From JAUVXJ01 sp034430275 (GTDB lineage: Bacteria; Chloroflexota; Anaerolineae; UBA7937; B3-Chlor): a stretch of 9,191 nucleotides of DNA. The stretch's first letter is position 1. Every line of letters starts with the position of its first letter. The translations under genes were made by a program, and so were the position numbers. Location of the stretch: assembly GCA_034430275.1 (NCBI GenBank), contig DAOUEW010000095.1, positions 1 to 9,191 on the forward strand. Reading direction: 5' to 3'. Below the pieces are notes generated by a model, which saw only the letters and a list, made by a program, of their open reading frames with translations, searched no databases and was not told the origin of the DNA. Below are positions 6,761 to 9,191 of the stretch, in pieces.

Positions 6761-7637
6761 GGCCACCCTCCTCTCCAGCAACCGAGGCCGTGGCCCGCGT
6801 CAGGGCCCGTCGCACCAGCACCTCGACCATGCTCTTGCGGTACTCAGCGCTCCCTCGCAGCAGCGAGTAGCGAGGCTGGGCGGCTTCCGCAGCGAGCCTG
6901 GCTGCCTCCGCCACCTCAGCGTCACCAGGCACCCGACCCACGAGGGACTGGGCCGCTTCCGTCGCCACGAAAGGTGTTGTGGCTACCGGGCCTATAGCTA
7001 TCCGCGCTTCTCGCACAGCGCCGTCGTCCGTCCACAGCGCGACCCCCGCGTTCAGAATGGGGAGGATCAGGGCCTTGCGCTTGGCCAGCCTCTCGAAGGC
7101 GCTGCCAGCCCCGTCGTCCAGAGCTCGAAAGCGCAGTTGGGTGATCATGGCCTGGCAGGAATCGACGGTACAGCGTCCCACCCCGGCGTACAGATCGGCG
7201 ATGGGCGTCCACCGCCGCCCGGTCCGCTCGGCCACCTCCGCCTCCGCGTCCAGGGCGAAGAGCCCAATGGCACCATCGGCCGCGGGCAGGGCGTTGACTA
7301 CGTTGCCCACAAGCGTACCCACGTTGCGGATTTGAGGACCTCCCACGGAGCGACAGGCCTGAGCCAGCACAGCAGCCCGGGAACGGATCAAAGGTGACGC
7401 AGCCACCTCGGCGTGAGTCACCCGCGCTCCAATGTAGATCGAACCATCCCGTTCCTCGATGCTCTCCAGGCCAGGGATGTGCGTGATATCCACCATCACC
7501 CGGGCAGGGTTGCGTCCGCGTTGGCATTGCAGCGCCAGGTCGGTCCCCCCGGCGATGATCCGGGCCTTCCCCCCGTGGGCTTGCAGTATCTCCAGCGCTT
7601 CTTCGACGGACTGTGGAAACAGGTAGTCATCCCACAT
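6747..7637 (-). CDS. Molybdenum hydroxylase, FAD-binding medium subunit
   Basis: The 296-residue protein matches the CoxM/XDH medium-subunit family. The FAD_binding_5 domain shows IIAGGTDL (residues 27-34) and GGPQIRNVGTLVGN (99-112), followed by the CO_deh_flav_C domain with RGSAEYRK (261-268). FAD takes electrons from the [2Fe-2S] clusters and hands them to NAD or another acceptor. One deviation is TLVGN where the family usually has TIGGN, so Val110 replaces a glycine of the flavin pyrophosphate loop. The ATG at 7637 is fixed by a strong AGGAGGT eight bases upstream and by the typical family beginning MWDDYLFPQSVEEAL. It is the first gene of a four-gene operon, and its end overlaps the iron-sulfur subunit gene. 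Confidence 0.95.
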   Translation of the reverse strand: MWDDYLFPQSVEEALEILQAHGGKARIIAGGTDLALQCQRGRNPARVMVDITHIPGLESIEERDGSIYIGARVTHAEVAASPLIRSRAAVLAQACRSVGGPQIRNVGTLVGNVVNALPAADGAIGLFALDAEAEVAERTGRRWTPIADLYAGVGRCTVDSCQAMITQLRFRALDDGAGSAFERLAKRKALILPILNAGVALWTDDGAVREARIAIGPVATTPFVATEAAQSLVGRVPGDAEVAEAARLAAEAAQPRYSLLRGSAEYRKSMVEVLVRRALTRATASVAGEEGGHADS

Positions 7638-7835
7638 ACCTTCTACCTCCTTCCCTCAGCCCCCTTCAGTGGCTGGGGTTTCGGTGCTTCGTTCTACCGC
7701 GGTGGCAGCCTTGGCGCAGCAGTGCCAAGGCGAGGTGGGACTCCCTCGAATCGGAGCAAGGGCAACAACGGCCGAACGGGACTCTCCGCGTTATGCGCAT
7801 TCGTTCGAACAGGACACCCACCCTCCGGTGCGTGC
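7638..7835 (-). promoter_or_regulatory. Structured 5' leader of the molybdenum hydroxylase operon
   Basis: No gene is visible in this stretch. If transcription starts near 7836, the mRNA has a leader of about 200 nt. It holds two abutting hairpins with 8-nt loops: CGAGG/CCTCG (7731-7748) and CCTTGGC/GCCAAGG (7709-7730). A small CTGCC/GGTAG stem (7692-7706) and the hairpin before the ribosome binding site follow. A CGAACG ... CGTTCG pair (7801-7806 with 7773-7778) may close the 5' half, and GAGTCCC occurs twice. Such order suggests a cis-regulatory RNA, but I cannot assign it to a known riboswitch class. Confidence 0.35.
7654..7678 (-). promoter_or_regulatory. Hairpin just upstream of the FAD-subunit ribosome binding site
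   Basis: CCTCAGCC (7654-7661) can pair with GGCTGGGG (7671-7678) around a 9-nt loop. In the minus-strand RNA seven of eight pairs form, with one C-A mismatch. It ends a few bases before the AGGAGG that starts the operon, so it could affect ribosome access. This function is inferred from position only. Confidence 0.3.
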
Positions 7836-7841
7836 GATGGG

Positions 7842-7871
7842 ATTCTATCATCCCGTAAGGGACGCGAGCAA
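7842..7871 (-). promoter_or_regulatory. Promoter of the molybdenum hydroxylase operon with overlapping palindrome
   Basis: On the minus strand TTGCTC (7866-7871, four of six -35 bases) is 18 bp from TAGAAT (7842-7847, five of six -10 bases). The -10 lies inside the inverted repeat GGGAT-N6-ATCCC (7839-7854), a plausible operator at which a bound repressor would block polymerase. Transcription would start near 7836. Confidence 0.5.
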
Positions 7872-7944
7872 GTCCGCTGGGAGCGTCCGGGACAGTGGCT
7901 TGCCTCGAGCCGCCCGGCGTGGCACCAGGGGGATAGGGTCTCCT
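7872..7944 (-). other. Gap between the lipoprotein stop and the operon promoter
   Basis: This stretch follows the lipoprotein stop codon. I see no gene and no T-rich terminator. A GC-rich region with short self-complementarity (GCC...GGC around 7909-7923) is not followed by a T-run, so readthrough from the lipoprotein gene into the hydroxylase operon is possible. Confidence 0.4.
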
Positions 7945-8727
7945 TTACGCCGGAGCCTCTATGGTCACCGCTTCGTCCAGGTCGGACAGCTCGAAGCTCA
8001 ACTTCATGCTATCTGACTCCCGGGCACCTTCGTACTCCACCGCGTAGACGGCCTTGACCAGGGAGAGGTCCCCCGTGGAGATCCAGGCCTCGCCGGTCCC
8101 TCCGCCGCTGAACAGTCCCAGCCACCCCGGCTCGAAGGTCACGGCGAACTGGAGGTGGTAACAGTCCACTCCGTTGACCACTTCCTCGCCCATCAGTGCG
8201 GGGTTTTCGTAGAACCCCAGAAGCTCCACCCACCGCGCCGGATTCGAAGCGAAGGGAGCGATAGGACCCATGCTCCACCCGCTGGAGAGAGACTCATCTG
8301 CCCAGTAGCCCGTGGACCCGATGATGATGGTCTCCACGGGGGCCTGGTCGTAGGATGACATTCCCTCGAAGTGGGCCCGGTCGGGCAACGCCAGCACACC
8401 CTCGCCCGACGCAGTATAGCTTCCCACCACCTCTTTCTCGAAGACGAAATGGGCGGACGTGACTCCACTCATCTTCTCCACGCTGCCGTCCATGATCTCT
8501 TCGGGAGAGAGGCTAGCCTCGGTCGGTGCCTCCGTCGGGGCCGCGGTCTCCACCGGTGTGGATGGGGCGGCCACCACTGCCTCCGTCGGTTTCTCCGACA
8601 GCAGCGGCGCCGTTGTCACCTCCACAGGCGGCGTGAACGTTGCCGATTCCTCGGCCTGAGGCATGCAGGCCAACAGCAGTACCACCAGAATAGTTACCGC
8701 GAAACACGCGGCTCGTGTTCTTGTCAC
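7945..8727 (-). CDS. Lipoprotein with LppX/LprG-like domain
   Basis: The 260-residue product begins with a lipoprotein signal peptide: TRTR, a hydrophobic core, and the lipobox LLAC with Cys21 as the lipidated residue. Residues about 22-75 are a Thr/Pro/Glu/Ala-rich linker with repeated 'APTEAPTE'-like units, typical of surface tethers. Residues about 78-260 look like the LppX/LprA/LprF/LprG-type half-barrel: 'S-x-E-K-M-x-x-V-x-S-A-H-F', a 'G-x-x-x-L-P-D-R' turn, and later alternating beta strands. Relatives bind or shuttle lipids on the outer face of the membrane; that role is inferred. The start is GTG 8727, set by GGAGGAGGGAGC directly before it and by the signal peptide; longer in-frame versions up to 8904 would cross the promoter. 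It has its own promoter and is separated from the hydroxylase operon by about 300 bases. Confidence 0.8.
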   Translation of the reverse strand: MTRTRAACFAVTILVVLLLACMPQAEESATFTPPVEVTTAPLLSEKPTEAVVAAPSTPVETAAPTEAPTEASLSPEEIMDGSVEKMSGVTSAHFVFEKEVVGSYTASGEGVLALPDRAHFEGMSSYDQAPVETIIIGSTGYWADESLSSGWSMGPIAPFASNPARWVELLGFYENPALMGEEVVNGVDCYHLQFAVTFEPGWLGLFSGGGTGEAWISTGDLSLVKAVYAVEYEGARESDSMKLSFELSDLDEAVTIEAPA

Positions 8728-8811
8728 GCTCCCTCCTCCACCAAAGCACGATGCCACCAACCCTCGGCCGGCGGCCACAACGATCCTGATGCGCCCGGCA
8801 CTCGTGCCCCC

Positions 8812-8832
8812 CTGGTCCGAAAGGGGACCCAG
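8812..8832 (-). promoter_or_regulatory. Small hairpin in the lipoprotein mRNA leader
   Basis: CTGGTCC (8812-8818) pairs with GGACCCAG (8825-8832), seven pairs with one bulged base and a 6-nt loop. It falls in the leader of about 124 nt between the predicted transcription start near 8851 and the GTG start at 8727. No function can be assigned. Confidence 0.3.
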
Positions 8833-8857
8833 ACCGCACCCGACCAGGCGGCAGACG

Positions 8858-8887
8858 ATTATAGTGCTACACGGGAGAGCAGAGCAA
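8858..8887 (-). promoter_or_regulatory. Promoter of the lipoprotein gene
   Basis: On the minus strand a perfect -10 TATAAT (8858-8863) is 18 bp from TTGCTC (8882-8887, four of six -35 bases). Transcription would start near 8851. The -35 hexamer and spacer length are the same as in the hydroxylase operon promoter. Confidence 0.6.
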
Positions 8888-9071
8888 GAGAGGGCCGCGG
8901 ACATGCATCCCGTCGCCCCGCGCGTCGCGGAGCTGGGCGGGGCGCAGTCTGCCGTGCACTACGTTCCTTGCGTATGGTGACCACAGGCAGTAACCCATCC
9001 CACCCGCTGGTCGCGAGTGAGGAGGAACCCACAATCCAACAACCAGAGTGAGGAAGGAGGGGCCACGAGAG
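8888..9071. other. Intergenic stretch without a supported gene
   Basis: Between the lipoprotein promoter and the possible frame at the right edge I find no convincing gene, RNA or terminator. A minus-strand open frame over 8867-9184 has no ribosome binding site, no recognisable family and covers the lipoprotein promoter. Purine-rich AGGAGG-type sequences at 9020-9024 and 9053-9060 could serve a plus-strand gene starting at 9072 or 9078. Confidence 0.4.
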
Positions 9072-9077
9072 GTGGCG

Positions 9078-9191
9078 ATGGCACAGGCAGTAGCATCCGG
9101 AGGTAGCGGAGGTATTCCAGTCGTGCTACGATTGGGTAGGGTGGTCACGGCCCGCTTGTCCACCCCATCCAGACAGAGAAACAACGATGAA
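9078..9191 (+). CDS. Possible start of a gene running off the right edge (unrecognised)
   Basis: A plus-strand frame opens at ATG 9078 and stays open to the window end (38 codons). It is preceded by GAGGT four bases upstream; an in-frame GTG at 9072 has AGGAGG (9055-9060) eleven bases away. The translation (MAQAVASGGSGGIPVVLRLG, then basic and polar residues) matches no family I recognise, and the length is within what chance allows. It diverges from the lipoprotein gene, which makes a gene here reasonable. I give it as a candidate only. Confidence 0.25.
   Translation, partial: MAQAVASGGSGGIPVVLRLGRVVTARLSTPSRQRNNDE

Noticed and set aside
7691..7712. T-box-like core (GGCTGCCACCGCGGT) on the minus strand before the FAD-subunit gene
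   Set aside because: It resembles the T-box core GGGTGGnACCGCGG, but two bases differ, one of them in the TGGn bulge that must pair with the tRNA end. A molybdenum hydroxylase operon is not a usual T-box target, and no specifier stem was recognised.
7801..7815. TTCGAAC sequence resembling a tRNA T-loop
   Set aside because: The flanking bases do not form a T-stem on either strand and no acceptor or anticodon stem is present.
8867..9184. Minus-strand open frame of 105 codons near the right edge
   Set aside because: It covers the lipoprotein promoter, has no ribosome binding site and resembles no protein family.

Overview
This GC-rich bacterial window looks like a piece of a Chloroflexota (Anaerolineae-like) genome. 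The main hint is the secreted beta-helix protein, whose C-terminal tail (FVPVVSRNWP) resembles the '(Y/F)LP-hydrophobic-x-R-N' endings I associate with exported Chloroflexota proteins. A LppX/LprG-like lipoprotein, strong AGGAGG ribosome binding sites and a stand-alone desulforedoxin fit this and suggest an anaerobic or microaerophilic lifestyle. The assignment is inference; no rRNA or phylogenetic marker is present.

Layout. At the left edge is the start of an ECF sigma factor on the minus strand (1-102), cut by the window end. Next, also on the minus strand, is a secreted right-handed beta-helix protein of about 783 residues (384-2735), with a promoter (2787-2815) and a Rho-independent terminator (298-328). 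Divergent from it is a 41-residue desulforedoxin (2972-3097, plus strand) with an extended -10 promoter.

The centre is a minus-strand operon read from 7637 down to 3188. In order it encodes the FAD subunit, the [2Fe-2S] subunit and the molybdopterin subunit of a xanthine-dehydrogenase-family molybdenum hydroxylase, then an alpha/beta hydrolase. The genes are tightly packed: a 14-base overlap, an ATGA overlap and a 17-base gap. The hydrolase is split by a single frameshift near 3480, either a real mutation or an assembly error. The operon starts from a probable promoter at 7842-7871 with a palindrome over its -10 box, and has a leader of about 200 nt with consecutive hairpins.

Upstream is a minus-strand lipoprotein gene (7945-8727) with a GTG start and a good sigma-70-type promoter (8858-8887). 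The last 300 bases hold no convincing gene, apart from a weak open frame running off the right edge.

How the genes may work together. The three hydroxylase subunits form one enzyme: substrate is hydroxylated at the Mo centre and electrons pass through two [2Fe-2S] clusters to FAD. The active-site residues follow the purine-hydroxylase pattern, but the substrate cannot be fixed from sequence. The co-transcribed hydrolase could act on the product. I saw no clearly new system; the points most worth checking are the frameshifted hydrolase, the structured operon leader and the C-terminal tail of the beta-helix protein.
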